A stretch of DNA of 64,000 nucleotides. Origin: Allolobophora icterica (lineage: Eukaryota > Annelida > Clitellata > Crassiclitellata > Lumbricidae). The notes below the pieces were generated by a model. That model ran no database searches. It was not told the origin of the DNA and saw nothing but the letters and a program-made list of their open reading frames with translations. How positions within the stretch are numbered: position 1 is the first letter of the stretch; every line of letters starts with the position of its first letter. This document shows positions 63,683-64,000 of this stretch, one piece after another. The DNA lies in contig OY744611.1 of the NCBI GenBank assembly GCA_963556255.1, forward strand, positions 1,111,030 through 1,175,029, written 5' to 3'. The translations under genes were made by a program, and so were the position numbers.

Positions 63683-64000
63683 TTTTTATTTGATGATGCG
63701 AGGGTTGTAGGATGGCGTATTTGCAATGAGCAAAATGCCTGTTTTTGAATTGTAAGAATTTTAATGCGATGCTAGATTTCAGTCATTGATATAAAATCAA
63801 TTTATTCTAGGCATCGTCAGTTCTCAGATCTGTTTAATACTTTTTCCAGTCGTTTGTGACCATAAAATATATGAGAAAAGAAAAATGCCCATACCACAGA
63901 AACGTGGTCCTCCTGTGCAAGCAAAGTGTGTGGTGGATGACATGTTGGGATATACAAGCGCTCAGTTGCAAAGAGCCAGAAGGATGGACGATGGAGCTAC
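63683..64000. other. Unit spacer to the window end
   Basis: TTTGATGATGCGAGGGTTGTA and TGAATTGTAAGAATTTTAATG match 52015-52100; 63800-63870 matches 52590-52680. The last 25 bases match 18813-18838. The next unit's gene would lie beyond the window. Confidence 0.55.

Overview
The window is nuclear DNA of an animal, most likely a marine invertebrate. It holds seven C2H2 zinc-finger (ZNF) gene copies in tandem, non-LTR retrotransposon debris, a Ty3/gypsy-type element of the Gmr1 kind, and hAT, piggyBac, PIF/Harbinger and Merlin-type DNA transposons. There are no operons or ribosome binding sites. Gmr1-type elements were first described from deuterostomes, so an invertebrate deuterostome is my weak guess; the species cannot be told from the sequence.

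Layout. All ZNF copies are on the + strand: 1871-3169 (ZNF1), 13844-14612 (ZNF2, frameshifted), 19813-21099 (ZNF3), 29581-30879 (ZNF4), 46015-46782 (ZNF5), 53541-54500 (ZNF6) and 59069-60952 (ZNF7). Each is a long finger exon ending in the same C-terminal module, an unusual C-x2-C-x12-H-x3-H finger followed by [17 protein letters not shown] or a close variant. A related 3' flank follows most copies, decayed fingers precede most of them, and five copies have a short conserved putative exon 0.5-1.2 kb upstream.

A direct segmental duplication covers much of the window. Block A (1-14636) and block B (27673-46808) are nearly identical, so ZNF1/ZNF4 and ZNF2/ZNF5 are recent pairs. PIF/Harbinger and several LINE insertions are in both blocks and are older than the duplication. 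A piggyBac element and a solo LTR are only in A; a hAT element and a 5.9-kb Gmr1-like retrotransposon are only in B. The other block supplies the empty site each time.

The less obvious system is a family of non-autonomous DNA transposons whose ends read GGTAA...TTTAGCGT...AATTATT and which make 8-bp target duplications (51463-51879, 56984-58341, 57478-58121, 63035-63682, with broken ends at 12302 and 44956). Most are filled with degenerate ~35-bp minisatellite units. The same terminal sequence lies 54 bp beyond the stop codon of a Merlin/IS1016-type transposase at 14693-15355, which suggests a Merlin-like transposase as their mobiliser.

Gaps between these features are mostly older, diverged copies of the cluster's repeat unit, simple repeats and LINE scraps. 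I see no tRNA or rRNA gene and no confident promoter other than LTR TATA-like motifs.
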